A stretch of 64,000 nt of DNA from Bacteroidia bacterium (lineage in GTDB: Bacteria; Bacteroidota; Bacteroidia; Palsa-965). A program made the position numbers and the translations under genes. A model generated the notes under the pieces. That model did no database searches. It was not told the DNA's origin and saw only the letters and a program-made list of their open reading frames with translations. Numbering within the stretch: the stretch's first letter is position 1; every line of letters starts with the position of its first letter. Location: the NCBI GenBank assembly GCA_025454955.1, contig JALONL010000003.1, forward strand, positions 186,001 to 250,000, given 5' to 3'. Shown piece after piece: positions 1-9,232 of this stretch.

Positions 1-95
1 GCGATAAATAGTCTTTACTGGTTTTGTAATTGTGCAGGCAACGGCTGAAATCCGGTGTTTTATCACATTTACCTGATTTTTTCTGATAAAGGAGA

Positions 96-126
96 TTTTC
101 TGTACGAAAGCTTGTAGCTATCTTTA
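96..126 (+). promoter_or_regulatory. Candidate promoter of the M14 carboxypeptidase gene
   Basis: TATCTTTA at 119-126 fits the Bacteroidota -7 box (TAnnTTTG) except at the last base. TTTTCTG at 96-102 is a possible -33 box with about 16 bp between them. It lies 22 bp before the ATG at 149. Pattern match only. Confidence 0.3.
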
Positions 127-148
127 GGCTACACGAATCTTTTCTGCA

Positions 149-2533
149 ATGAAACATTTTTTCCTGCTGTTTTCTTTTCTTCTCCTTTCCTTTTCCGCAT
201 CGGCCCAGCAGCCGGAATGGTCGCGGGTGCGCATCTACACAGGAGCCAATGGCTTGGTTCAGCTGGCTCAGGCCGGAATTTGTGTAGATCATGGCGAAAT
301 AAAACAGGGTTATTCTTTCACTACCGATCTTTCGGCTGCGGAACTTGCCAAAGTGCAGCAAATGGGGCTGAGTTACGAGATACTTATTGCCGATGTGCAG
401 CAGCATTACATTACACAAAATGATCCGCAGCGGCTTGCTGCTACTGCAGTGTCGCCGCAGTTAGCAAATTGTACCGCGCAGCTTAGTTTTCCCACACCCG
501 CCAATTTTGCGCTTGGCTCGATGGGCGGTTTTTTTACGTACAGCGAAATTCTCTGGCACCTCGATAACATGGCCACGCTTTACCCCAATCTGGTAAAAGC
601 CCGCGCAGCCATAGACAGCAGCCTCACTACGGCAGAGGGCCGTTACGTATATTGGCTCAGACTCTCCGACAATCCCAATACCGACGAGCCCGAGCCCGAA
701 ATGCTTTACACTGCCGCCCACCACGCGCGCGAACCGGCAGGCGTATCGCAGCTTATTCTGTATATGTATTATCTGCTCGAAAACTACAATTCAAATCCTG
801 AAATTCAGTATTTGCTTAACAATACCGAATTGTATTTTGTGCCCTGCATAAATCCCGACGGATATATTTACAACGAAACCAACAACCCGCAGGGCGGTGG
901 TATGTGGCGTAAGAACAGGTTCGATAATGGCGATGGAACTTATGGAATTGACTTAAATCGTAATTACGGTTATAATTGGGGTTATGATAATATCGGATCA
1001 TCCAATATTTCCAGCGATGATACATATCGCGGCACATCGGGCTTTTCGGAAGCGGAAACACAATTGGTGAAGCAGCTTTGCGATGCACACCAGTTTCGCA
1101 TTGCCCTTAATTATCACACTTACAGCAATCTGCTGATTTGTCCGTGGGGCTATCAGGCACAAACATTTACGCCCGATTCGGCGCTGTTTGTGACCTGGGG
1201 TTCTCTGCTTACGGCCGATAATAACTATGCTTTTGGAACGGCTAACCAGACTGTGGGTTACACCGCCAACGGAAATTCCGACGACTGGATGTACGGTGAA
1301 CAAAGCAGCAAGCCCAAGGTAATGGCCATGACTCCCGAAGCTGGCGACCAGGCCGACGGGTTCTGGCCGGCGCAGAATCGCATTATCGACATCTGCAAGC
1401 TGAATATTCCGATGGACTTGTATGCTGCGCGCCTGCTGCTGGCCTACGGCATAGCCTACGACCGCGGCGACCGCTACCTGCGCCAGACTGCGGGCTACCT
1501 GCACTACGATTTTCAGCGGCTGGGACTTGATACCACGCCGGTTTACACGGTAAGCATTACGCCGCTTTCGCCGTGGATGATTGCTGCGGGACCTGCGCGC
1601 ACCTACAATGGAATTTCGCTGCTGCAAACCGTGCAGGATTCTATTTCCTACACGCTCAATGCGGCCACGCCTCAGGGCACAACCATCAGCTACATACTGT
1701 CTATAAACAACGGTGTGTTTACCTGGAGCGATACCATTACCAAGATTTACGGCGCCACCACGGTACTGCTTGCCAACAGCGGAAGTTCTATTTCGGGCTG
1801 GAACCAGAGCGGGGGATGGAATACCACCACTTCGCAGTTCTGGTCGGCCCCGTCGTGTATTACCGACAGTCCGAACGGCAACTACCCGGCAGCAGCCAAT
1901 TCGCGCCTGACCACTGCAAACGCATTGAACCTTACCACAGCCATAAGCGCCAACCTTACATTTTACACCCGCTTTGAAACGGAGCCGGGCTACGACTATG
2001 CACAGGCACAGGTATCGACCGACGGTGGCGCTTCGTGGACGGCGCTTTGCGGACGTTACACCACGAACAATAATAACATCGACAACGGCAATCCGGCGTG
2101 GACAGGCTTTCAGAGCGGCTGGGTAAAAGAACAAATGCCGCTCGACGATTACCTCGGCCAGTCTATTCTGCTGCGCTTCCGACTCCGGTCTGATTTTGGT
2201 GTGGAATACGACGGGTTTTTCTTTGATGATTTGCTGGTGGAAATAATTGATACCTCCTCCACAGGCATTACAGAAAATACAGCCTCCACCATATCGCAAA
2301 ACATGCCCAACCCGGCCGATAATTACACTTACATTAACACCGGCAATTTGAACGATAACGGTACGCTTGAAATATTCAACAGCATGGGCCAGGTTGTGAT
2401 GAGTGTGCCTGTGACTTCGGGTGAACCTTCATTGCGAGTGAATACCGAAGGGCTGGTGCAGGGCGTGTATTTTTACCGGCTGCGGGTGAATGGGGTGGTT
2501 TCGGAAACGAAGCGGATGCAGGTGGTGCGGTAA
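149..2533 (+). CDS. Secreted M14 zinc carboxypeptidase with T9SS sorting domain
   Basis: A 794-aa extracellular metallopeptidase predicted to remove C-terminal residues from peptides. An N-terminal signal peptide ends near SASAQ (residue about 20). The M14 domain covers roughly residues 120-440: zinc ligands H192-A-R-E195, an Arg in the GIDLNRNYG motif, the third His in NYHTYSNLL, and the general base Glu in MTPEAGD. After it come beta-sandwich regions and, in the last 85 residues, a T9SS C-terminal domain (NMPNPADN, then a terminal beta-rich segment ending MQVVR). The enzyme is therefore expected to cross the outer membrane by T9SS and be released or anchored. It is monocistronic, with a strong terminator just downstream. 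Substrate preference cannot be read. Confidence 0.92.
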   Translation: MKHFFLLFSFLLLSFSASAQQPEWSRVRIYTGANGLVQLAQAGICVDHGEIKQGYSFTTDLSAAELAKVQQMGLSYEILIADVQQHYITQNDPQRLAATAVSPQLANCTAQLSFPTPANFALGSMGGFFTYSEILWHLDNMATLYPNLVKARAAIDSSLTTAEGRYVYWLRLSDNPNTDEPEPEMLYTAAHHAREPAGVSQLILYMYYLLENYNSNPEIQYLLNNTELYFVPCINPDGYIYNETNNPQGGGMWRKNRFDNGDGTYGIDLNRNYGYNWGYDNIGSSNISSDDTYRGTSGFSEAETQLVKQLCDAHQFRIALNYHTYSNLLICPWGYQAQTFTPDSALFVTWGSLLTADNNYAFGTANQTVGYTANGNSDDWMYGEQSSKPKVMAMTPEAGDQADGFWPAQNRIIDICKLNIPMDLYAARLLLAYGIAYDRGDRYLRQTAGYLHYDFQRLGLDTTPVYTVSITPLSPWMIAAGPARTYNGISLLQTVQDSISYTLNAATPQGTTISYILSINNGVFTWSDTITKIYGATTVLLANSGSSISGWNQSGGWNTTTSQFWSAPSCITDSPNGNYPAAANSRLTTANALNLTTAISANLTFYTRFETEPGYDYAQAQVSTDGGASWTALCGRYTTNNNNIDNGNPAWTGFQSGWVKEQMPLDDYLGQSILLRFRLRSDFGVEYDGFFFDDLLVEIIDTSSTGITENTASTISQNMPNPADNYTYINTGNLNDNGTLEIFNSMGQVVMSVPVTSGEPSLRVNTEGLVQGVYFYRLRVNGVVSETKRMQVVR

Positions 2534-2555
2534 TGTATTTGAAAGGATTTCAATG

Positions 2556-2594
2556 AAAAAAGCCTGCCGGTTGTTTGAACGGGCAGGCTTTTTT
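2556..2594. terminator. Bidirectional intrinsic terminator
   Basis: The arms AAAAAAGCCTGCC and GGCAGGCTTTTTT form a stem with a 13-nt loop. It has A/T tracts on both sides and sits between two convergent genes, so it can end both transcripts. Confidence 0.85.
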
Positions 2595-2609
2595 GTTGTC
2601 TGGCGAAAA

Positions 2610-4253
2610 CTATTTGAATTTGATAAGGCCGTACTGATAATACTTGTTTTGCCTGTAGCAGCAGAAGAAAAGTTCTTTAGTGCTTTTTACGAGTGAATGT
2701 GAAATGTAGGGCAGATTGTCGGTTAAGCGGCTGCTGCTGTAAAGCAGGTGCTTGGATACGTTACCTGTTGCTTTATCAATCATTGCAAGAACTATCCCCG
2801 CATTGTCGGTAGCTTTGCTTGTTTCGCTGTTTACCGACTGGAATTCATTTTCTTTGGGATCGTCGAAGTAAACGGCGCATAAAGCATTGTTCACCAACAT
2901 CAGTGCGCAATGATTATTGAATTTGCCGAGGTTTAGTTCGCCTAAGGAAGCGCGGGTTATCTTGTTTTTCCATTTTTGTTTTCCATCGGTATCAAATCCG
3001 AAAATTAAATATCGCCGGTGATAATATCCCGCGAGTAAATTGACTCCGGTTTCATTGGAGTAAATTTCCCTTCCTTCGGCAAACGCCACATAAAGCGTAC
3101 CGTCGTCGGCCACAATAGAATTATTGTAGAACAAATTTTCGATGGATGGTTCTTTGCCTTTGTCTGCTTTTTTATCAACTGCGGCCTGTTTTGAACTGCT
3201 GAGGTCTTCTTTTACAAATTCGGCTCCGAAGGGAAAAACAGTCTGGCTGGTAAATGCAAGTGTGTTTATATCGAAAACACCGCAATACACCCCGGTGGCT
3301 CTTGCATTCTTATCCACTTCGGTACCTGTAAGAATCAGTTTTGAATTGATCGAAATTGCCGGATTTAGCTGGGCTATTGTGATGCCGGTATATTTAAGTG
3401 TAAATTCTTTCGCCGTTTTTCCCTGATCTGTAAAAGTGAGCAACAACGGGGTAACTGCAGTACTGGTTATTCCGCCCAAAACAATTGTGGTTTTTCCTTT
3501 GGATCGCGATTCGGCAACCATAAATACGTTTGTCTTACTATCGGCCACTATTTTTATTATCGTCAGATCATTTGCATTATAATTAAATACTTTTTCGGTT
3601 TCCCAGAGTTTTTTCATCTCATCGTCGAAAGCCATTAACTTTATTGCTTCCGGCTTATTCAGAATATTAAGATTATAGTCATTCATATAGAGAATGAGCG
3701 ATGAATTATCGGAAGTGGCGATGAATGCTGATTGTAATACGGATGCAATTATATCATCTGTTTCCTTGTTTACTACCTGCCGGGCTATTGTTTCGTTGTG
3801 AGAGTGAAAATAGGTTTGTTTGTTTCTTCCAAGTTCAATTTCAGGTGAAGTATAATTGAGGGAGATTGGATCTATTTTCTGTGCCACGAAGGCGGTTTCT
3901 TTTGTTTTCCGGTAATATATGGCAGAGAATACCCAAATGTTGTTTTTTATCCGGAGCAAGTCGTGTATGACTTTGCTTACGCCACCATCACGCTTTTCCA
4001 CAATGTCGAAACTCACCGCTTTTTCCACCTTCATTTCGGCATTCAGGCGCTCGATATGCGGTTTGTAGTTTTCGACACGCAGGCAATATGTGCCATGTTC
4101 ATTGCTGAAAGCTATTTTGTGAAAGTTGTCTTTGTAGCCCACACTATGGGCATCCGCGCTGATTATTTCTGCCGTTTGTGCATTGCTGGCCGAAATAGCA
4201 GCGATTGCCAGAATTAATGTCGCAGCGCAACGCTTCAGTGAAATGTGTTTCAT
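2610..4253 (-). CDS. Secreted protein of unknown function
   Basis: 547 aa with a clear signal peptide ending near ISASNAQ (residue about 26). The rest is beta-rich and polar, with no transmembrane segment after the signal and no T9SS C-terminal domain (it ends YQYGLIKFK). Repeating stretches of hydrophobic residues around GKxxW-type turns suggest a propeller-like or other extended beta fold, but I do not recognise a family. It is transcribed alone, convergent with the M14 peptidase and separated from it by a shared terminator. It is probably periplasmic. Confidence 0.75.
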   Translation of the reverse strand: MKHISLKRCAATLILAIAAISASNAQTAEIISADAHSVGYKDNFHKIAFSNEHGTYCLRVENYKPHIERLNAEMKVEKAVSFDIVEKRDGGVSKVIHDLLRIKNNIWVFSAIYYRKTKETAFVAQKIDPISLNYTSPEIELGRNKQTYFHSHNETIARQVVNKETDDIIASVLQSAFIATSDNSSLILYMNDYNLNILNKPEAIKLMAFDDEMKKLWETEKVFNYNANDLTIIKIVADSKTNVFMVAESRSKGKTTIVLGGITSTAVTPLLLTFTDQGKTAKEFTLKYTGITIAQLNPAISINSKLILTGTEVDKNARATGVYCGVFDINTLAFTSQTVFPFGAEFVKEDLSSSKQAAVDKKADKGKEPSIENLFYNNSIVADDGTLYVAFAEGREIYSNETGVNLLAGYYHRRYLIFGFDTDGKQKWKNKITRASLGELNLGKFNNHCALMLVNNALCAVYFDDPKENEFQSVNSETSKATDNAGIVLAMIDKATGNVSKHLLYSSSRLTDNLPYISHSLVKSTKELFFCCYRQNKYYQYGLIKFK

Positions 4254-4305
4254 TGGAATAGGGTTATTGATGAATAAAGTTTACAGCGTGGGTTAAAATT
4301 AGCAA

Positions 4306-5358
4306 TTAACTTCTTTTCAACCGCAGCAGCAGCCAGAACTGCACACCAAACACCACCGTAGCCAGAACAAGGTGTACAGGCTGCAAGGCAGGCGGAATAC
4401 CGGCCCGGTGCAACACCACTCCGGCGGCGTATTCGACCAGCAGCAATACAACCATAGCCAGCGCAGTACGTTTTAATGGTGCCACACTGCGCAGTATCCA
4501 GAAGAGCATGGCGTTGAGTGCCACCACTAAGAGCGCCATAATCTGGTGTACATTATACACATTGCTTAACTGTGCAGGCCAGGTATGGCGGTTGGTGTTT
4601 TCGGTGAGTTTGTAGAGTGTATCGACTTCCTGGCGTACCTGTGTGCCGGCGTAAATTTGCGCCAGTGTAAGCAGGAGCAAGCCAAGCAGTCCGAGCCAGA
4701 TCATTTTGCCGGCGGCTATGGGTGTGTGGGCGTGTACGATATTGCGGATGCGGTTGTTTACATACAGCACAATGGCCACAATAACCAATGCGCTGGCCAT
4801 GTGCATGGTAATTTTAAACGGGGCAAGATTGTGATCGACTACCACTTTGCCCAGCCAGCCCACAAAGCCCAGTACAAACATTCCGGCAATGAGCCAGAGC
4901 ACGGTGGCTTTGTCGCGCCGCCAGCGGGTGGCTGCAATAACGAGCATAGCAAAAAGCCCTAAGCCGCTGAGTGCGCCAATGAGGCGGTTGATATATTCGG
5001 TCCAGGTTTGATACACCACGAATTTGGCGTAGTTGTGTACCGGGTATTTTTCCCATTGGCTGCGGCTGAATTGGGGCAGGCCGGTAAATGTGCCGGGGGC
5101 GCGCCAGAGGGTGTCGTTTACAATAACCATGCGGCCTTTCTGGTAGGTTTCGCCGGGATGATAATCGAGCTGTGCGGGGTTGGTGGGCGGAATGTAATAG
5201 CCGAAACATTTGGGCCAGTCGGGGCAGCCCATGCCCGAACCGGTGGCGCGCACCACAGAGCCGGCCACAATAACGAGATAAAGTAAAACGAGTGTGATAA
5301 GACCGGCGCGGAGCAGCAAACGGTCGCTTTTGGGTGATGTATTTGGCGGCTGCATCAT
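4306..5358 (-). CDS. ctaA: Heme A synthase (COX15/CtaA family)
   Basis: 350 aa, an integral inner-membrane protein with about eight hydrophobic helices. The family oxidises the C8 methyl of heme O to make heme A for cytochrome oxidases. Family motifs include GSGMGCPDWPKCFG after the first helix, EYINRLIGA, HMASALVIV, VHQIMALL, and HRAGIPP with VHLVLA near the end, which supply the paired heme-ligand histidines. I chose the ATG at 5358 (MMQPPNTSP). A longer open frame to 5532 overlaps the divergent HD gene and adds unconserved sequence. An 81-bp gap separates it from that gene, so the two promoters lie back to back. Confidence 0.93.
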   Translation of the reverse strand: MMQPPNTSPKSDRLLLRAGLITLVLLYLVIVAGSVVRATGSGMGCPDWPKCFGYYIPPTNPAQLDYHPGETYQKGRMVIVNDTLWRAPGTFTGLPQFSRSQWEKYPVHNYAKFVVYQTWTEYINRLIGALSGLGLFAMLVIAATRWRRDKATVLWLIAGMFVLGFVGWLGKVVVDHNLAPFKITMHMASALVIVAIVLYVNNRIRNIVHAHTPIAAGKMIWLGLLGLLLLTLAQIYAGTQVRQEVDTLYKLTENTNRHTWPAQLSNVYNVHQIMALLVVALNAMLFWILRSVAPLKRTALAMVVLLLVEYAAGVVLHRAGIPPALQPVHLVLATVVFGVQFWLLLRLKRS

Positions 5359-5439
5359 TTCGGGTACAAAAATACGTATCTCTCCGGGCGGTGAATGGTT
5401 AAAAAGCAGACATAAATCAGCTATTTTTACGGCTATCGT

Positions 5440-6684
5440 ATGAAACGCACACTCAAGGGTAAGATTTTTAACGACCCGGTTTACGGCTTTGTGACTGTTC
5501 CCACCGATCTTACTTTTCGTTTGATCGAGCATCCTTACTTTCAGCGTTTACGCCGCATCCGCCAGCTCGGGCTTACCAACCTGGTTTATCCCGGTGCTTT
5601 GCACACCCGCTTTCATCATGCTATGGGCGCCATGCACCTGATGGTGGAGGCCATAAGCGAAATACGCAGCAAAGGCACCGCCATAAGCGACGAGGAAGCA
5701 GAAGCCGCCTACATTGCCATTCTGCTTCACGATATTGGTCACGGGCCGTTTTCGCACGCACTCGAAACAAGCATTGTGCATAATGTGACGCACGAAGACA
5801 TTTCGGGTCTGCTCATGGACAGGCTCAACGAAGGGTTTGATGGTAAGCTCTCATTAGCCATTAAAATTTTCCGCAACAAATACCACAAGAAATTTCTGCA
5901 CCAGCTTGTGTCGAGCCAGTTAGACATGGACCGCCTCGACTACCTGCGCCGCGATAGTTTTTTCACCGGCGTATCAGAAGGAATTGTGAGCAGCGACCGC
6001 ATTGTAAAAATGCTCGATGTGGTGAACGATGAGCTGGTGGTGGAAGACAAAGGCATTTACAGCATCGAAAAATTTATCATCGCCCGCAGGCTCATGTACT
6101 GGCAGGTGTATCTGCACAAGACCGTGCTCAGTGCCGAGCATTTGCTGGTAAACATTCTCAAGCGCGCCAAAGAGCTTGCCATGAGCGGTGAAACATTGTT
6201 TTACACACCGTCGCTGGAGGTGTTTCTGCGCAACCGCATTACCAAATCGTCGTTTGTAAAACAGCCCGAAGTACTTGAAGCATTTGCCGAACTGGATGAT
6301 TACGATATTATGTCGTCGATAAAAGTTTGGGCAAAGCACAGCGATAAAATACTTGCGCAGTTGTGCAGCAGCATGGTAAACCGCCAGCTTTATGCCGTGG
6401 AGTTGCAGAACAAACCGTTCGACGGTTCGTATGTAGAGAGTTTGTATGAAAAGGCGGCAAAGCAATTCAAAATAAGTAAAGCCGAAATGCCTTACTACGT
6501 ATTTACCGGTGCCGTGCAAAACAATGCCTACAGCAGCGATGAAAACATCAGCATCCACATCAAGTTCAAGAACGGACAGATTATGGACATTGCCGAAGCG
6601 GCTGATATTTTCAACATCTCGGTACTGTCGAAACCTGTAAAGAAATATTTCCTCTGTTATCCCAAATCATTAAGGAGTAAATAA
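5440..6684 (+). CDS. HD-domain phosphohydrolase (dGTPase/SAMHD1-like)
   Basis: 414 aa, cytoplasmic. The metal-binding HD signature is present: His55/His59/His60 in HTRFHHAMGAMH, H97-D98 in LLHDIGHGPFSHALE, and a later Asp in LDMDRLDYLRRD. This arrangement is typical of the conserved bacterial HD hydrolases related to dNTP triphosphohydrolases. The natural substrate is not deducible, and many members of this subgroup are uncharacterised. It is followed after 11 bp by the MFS gene, so the two are probably cotranscribed. Confidence 0.88.
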   Translation: MKRTLKGKIFNDPVYGFVTVPTDLTFRLIEHPYFQRLRRIRQLGLTNLVYPGALHTRFHHAMGAMHLMVEAISEIRSKGTAISDEEAEAAYIAILLHDIGHGPFSHALETSIVHNVTHEDISGLLMDRLNEGFDGKLSLAIKIFRNKYHKKFLHQLVSSQLDMDRLDYLRRDSFFTGVSEGIVSSDRIVKMLDVVNDELVVEDKGIYSIEKFIIARRLMYWQVYLHKTVLSAEHLLVNILKRAKELAMSGETLFYTPSLEVFLRNRITKSSFVKQPEVLEAFAELDDYDIMSSIKVWAKHSDKILAQLCSSMVNRQLYAVELQNKPFDGSYVESLYEKAAKQFKISKAEMPYYVFTGAVQNNAYSSDENISIHIKFKNGQIMDIAEAADIFNISVLSKPVKKYFLCYPKSLRSK

Positions 6685-6695
6685 CTAATCACTGA

Positions 6696-7916
6696 ATGAA
6701 TCCACGCCAAACCAAACAGGCCCTGCTTTTTATTTTCATCACCATTTTTATCGACGTGGTGGGTTTGGGAATTATCATTCCCGTACTTCCCGGCCTTCTC
6801 GAAAAAATGACCGGTCTTGAGGCCAACGAGGCATCGCAGTGGGGCGGTGTGCTTGCGTTTGCGTATGCGGCCATGCAGTTTTTGTTTTCGCCGCTGCTGG
6901 GGAGTTTGAGCGATAAGTTCGGACGCAGGCCGGTGCTGCTTATGTCGCTGCTGGGTTTCGGTCTCGATTATCTGCTGCTGGGTTTTGCGCCCACTGTGGG
7001 CTGGCTTTTTCTTGGCCGTTTGGTGGCGGGCATTACCGGTGCAAGTTTTACAGTGGCCGGCGCATACATTGCCGATATAAGTCCGGAAGATAAACGCGAG
7101 CAGAATTTCGGATTAATTGGAGCGGCGTTTGGTCTCGGATTTATTGCGGGCCCTGCCATTGGCGGTTTGCTTGCCTCTTACGGCGAGCGTGTGCCGTTTT
7201 TTGTGGCTGCGGGTCTTTCGTTGTGCAATGCGCTGTACGGCTTTTTTGTAATACCCGAATCGCTGCAGCCTGAGAACCGGCGGCGTTTTGAATGGAAGCG
7301 CGCAAACCCGGTGGGGGCGCTCATTTCGCTGAGCCGTTATCCATTAGTGCTGCGCATGGGTGTGGCGTTTTTTCTCATCAACATGGCCGGGCAGTCGCTG
7401 CAATCGGTGTGGAGTTTTTATACCGAATATCGTTTGGGCTGGGAGCCGGGCATGATTGGTCTTTCGCTGGCTTTTGTGGGCATAATGGTTGCATTGGTGC
7501 AGGGCGGTTTAAACCGTGTGCTTATTCCCAAATTAGGCAATCGGCGTGCTATCCTTATCGGAATTGCAATGTATGGCGTGGGTATGTTCATTGCCGGTAT
7601 GGCCAGCAGCAGTTTCTGGATGTTTGCCAGCGTGGTTCCGCTTGCACTGGGCGGTTTGGCAGGGCCTACCATTCAGGGCATTCTTTCCAAAGTAGTAGGC
7701 AAAGACGAACAGGGCGAGTTGCAGGGATTTGTGACCAGCGTAGTCAGTCTTACCGCCATGCTTGGCCCTGTGCTTATGACAACACTGTTTGCCTGGTTTA
7801 CCGATGGAACAGTTAGTACATCGCTCCCCGGCGCACCGTATTTTGCGTCCACGTTTTTCTGTGTGGTGGCGTTGGTATGGATGATTTTTGTGTTGAAGAA
7901 GTTTAAGGTGTCGTGA
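6696..7916 (+). CDS. MFS transporter, TetA-like drug:proton antiporter family
   Basis: 406 aa with 12 predicted transmembrane helices. It carries the family motif A between helices 2 and 3 (GSLSDKFGRRPVLL) and a motif-C-like glycine/proline-rich stretch in helix 5 (GFIAGPAIGGLLA). The whole-length layout matches the TCR/Tet branch of the major facilitator superfamily, which exports small molecules in exchange for protons. The substrate is unknown, and I do not call it a resistance gene. It begins 11 bp after the HD hydrolase gene and is the last backbone gene before the accessory region. Confidence 0.88.
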   Translation: MNPRQTKQALLFIFITIFIDVVGLGIIIPVLPGLLEKMTGLEANEASQWGGVLAFAYAAMQFLFSPLLGSLSDKFGRRPVLLMSLLGFGLDYLLLGFAPTVGWLFLGRLVAGITGASFTVAGAYIADISPEDKREQNFGLIGAAFGLGFIAGPAIGGLLASYGERVPFFVAAGLSLCNALYGFFVIPESLQPENRRRFEWKRANPVGALISLSRYPLVLRMGVAFFLINMAGQSLQSVWSFYTEYRLGWEPGMIGLSLAFVGIMVALVQGGLNRVLIPKLGNRRAILIGIAMYGVGMFIAGMASSSFWMFASVVPLALGGLAGPTIQGILSKVVGKDEQGELQGFVTSVVSLTAMLGPVLMTTLFAWFTDGTVSTSLPGAPYFASTFFCVVALVWMIFVLKKFKVS

Positions 7917-7930
7917 GACAGATAAAAAAT

Positions 7931-8044
7931 TATCCGCTCCACCGCATCAACACCTGCGCCATCCACCCTTTAGCAATAAATATCATTTTCCGCACCGGAT
8001 TATGTGTGCGCGAAGCGCCCACCGCATTACAGTTGAGTGTGGTG
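7931..8044. repeat. Left copy of the 99-bp direct repeat
   Basis: Bases 7931-8029 are identical, in the same orientation, to 25399-25497. A further 15 bp (CAGTTGAGTGTGGTG, 8030-8044) also match the right copy, which has 13 extra bases at the join. Read on the minus strand, this copy is open and gives ...TTLNCNAVGASRTHNP and on to MRWSG-stop, about 37 codons. It therefore looks like the 3' end of a coding sequence rather than random DNA. The rest of the 7917-8128 gap shows nothing else. Confidence 0.93.
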
Positions 8045-8128
8045 CAATATATCGCTGTGCAAAATGCCTGAAAAAACTCAACACAACGGGGGTAAATGAC
8101 CTAAACTCCGGGCTCAAATCTCTACAAC

Positions 8129-8302
8129 TTATAGGGGGCTAAGACAATAGTTGTCGAAGTGTTTAAAATTGTTGATTATAGAGGGTATGTCATAACAAAC
8201 AGGAGGAGTTGAAGTATTTTTAACTTCTGCCTCAGTGCATGAATTAGTTACAATTTGACCGAAAATTAGAACACAAATGCTGCCAATAATGACTTTTCTC
8301 AT
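8129..8302 (-). CDS. Small putative lipoprotein (57 aa)
   Basis: A short ORF starting at ATG 8302 and ending at TAA 8129-8131. The N-terminus is MRKVIIGSICVLIFG followed by a lipobox-like VTNSC with Cys22. After that comes a short acidic, Thr/Pro-rich stretch with two more Cys. It is AT-rich like the candidate immunity gene upstream in the same direction. Its last codons (CLSPL-stop) lie on a 15-bp sequence that is repeated at the end of that neighbour. It could be real, or the remnant of a longer gene. The 225 bp between the two genes hold only a weak hairpin (8403-8425). Confidence 0.4.
   Translation of the reverse strand: MRKVIIGSICVLIFGQIVTNSCTEAEVKNTSTPPVCYDIPSIINNFKHFDNYCLSPL
8132..8146. 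repeat. 15-bp direct repeat, first copy (second at 8521-8535)
   Basis: TAGGGGGCTAAGACA occurs at 8132-8146 and again at 8521-8535. Each copy covers the 3' end of a minus-strand ORF: the small lipoprotein and the 233-aa candidate immunity gene. The 389-bp spacing could mark a recombination or duplication joint at the tail of the RHS cassette. Confidence 0.7.
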
Positions 8303-8527
8303 TGGAATATGTCTTTTTAAAAGAAAAATTAATTCTAATTAGCTGCTAAGAAATTATCTTCAGTTTGGTTTTGGAGCATATAGTTTCATGCTTGATCGAT
8401 CTTGCCCAAATCATTTAGATATGGGCAAAAGCCACGTCGTCTGAAACAAAATGCGATCGTAACATATTCTAAAAACAATTCCTTAGCAGACTCTTAGACA
8501 AATTTAGCAAAGTAATTATTTAGGGGG

Positions 8528-9229
8528 CTAAGACATCAGAGCAATATAAAAGTTATACAAGAACTCAAAAGTTTGTTTTTTATTTGATAATTCAAGATAT
8601 AAACTATTGGCTGAGACGATTTGATTGGTTTTAGTGTTTCTTAGTCTTGGTTCAAAATAATAATTAAAATACGCATAACGCTTAATGAAATCTAATTTGC
8701 AATTAGTGGTTTTACGCACATGTTCAAAAAAAACTAAGCAAAAAGCCGTTTTGACTTCCTGTTTACATTTTTTGTCCTTCACTATTTTACTTCGCACTTC
8801 TTTGAGAAATAAAAAGATGTCATTGGTATCGGAATGGCCTATATAATCAGTCAACCTGTTTATATAGGATGATGTTTTAAATTCTAAATTTTCTAATTCA
8901 GATGTTTCAGAGACCCAAATATCATAATCTATGTCAAGCTCAATAGGAAACTTTTCAGTATTAACAAATTCGTGGTACGTATTTTTTTTATAGATTAACA
9001 AGCCTTTGGTGTTAGGTTTGAAGTCATTTGCTTTGATTACAATAGTACTATCTAATATATAAACAAATGCACCACTGGGAAGTATTGTGTCATGGGACTC
9101 TAAACTTCGATTATTAGAGTTTAATATTTGATTCAAATCCTTATTAAGAAGGATTTCGTAGGTGTTTTCATTTTTCATATAAATCATAAGAAAAACAGGT
9201 AAGTATAAGATAAAGAATTTTTTTTTCAT
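8528..9229 (-). CDS. Hypothetical protein, candidate immunity partner of the RHS toxin
   Basis: 233 aa, Lys/Asn/Phe/Tyr-rich and encoded by clearly AT-rich DNA. I recognise no family. It starts 3 bp after the stop of the RHS gene, the position normally held by the cognate immunity gene in polymorphic toxin systems. The first 17 residues (MKKKFFILYLPVFLMIY) are hydrophobic and could be a signal or anchor. A start at the second Met (MKNENTYEIL, 9178) would give a cytoplasmic protein, which would fit immunity to a nuclease better. The stop codon lies on the 15-bp direct repeat. The immunity role is inferred from position and composition only. Confidence 0.6.
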   Translation of the reverse strand: MKKKFFILYLPVFLMIYMKNENTYEILLNKDLNQILNSNNRSLESHDTILPSGAFVYILDSTIVIKANDFKPNTKGLLIYKKNTYHEFVNTEKFPIELDIDYDIWVSETSELENLEFKTSSYINRLTDYIGHSDTNDIFLFLKEVRSKIVKDKKCKQEVKTAFCLVFFEHVRKTTNCKLDFIKRYAYFNYYFEPRLRNTKTNQIVSANSLYLELSNKKQTFEFLYNFYIALMS

Positions 9230-9232
9230 CGT

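Noticed and set aside
998..2299. 433-aa antisense ORF inside the M14 peptidase gene
   Set aside because: It is a shadow of codon use in the plus-strand gene. The composition is Arg/Val/Gly-rich, with no motif, against a clearly real gene.
5359..5532. N-terminal extension of the COX15 protein
   Set aside because: It overlaps the divergent HD gene and lacks similarity to the family. The ATG at 5358 gives a standard 350-aa protein.
6696..7916. Tetracycline resistance gene
   Set aside because: The Tet-like MFS fold and motif A are shared by many efflux proteins, and substrate specificity cannot be read from the sequence.
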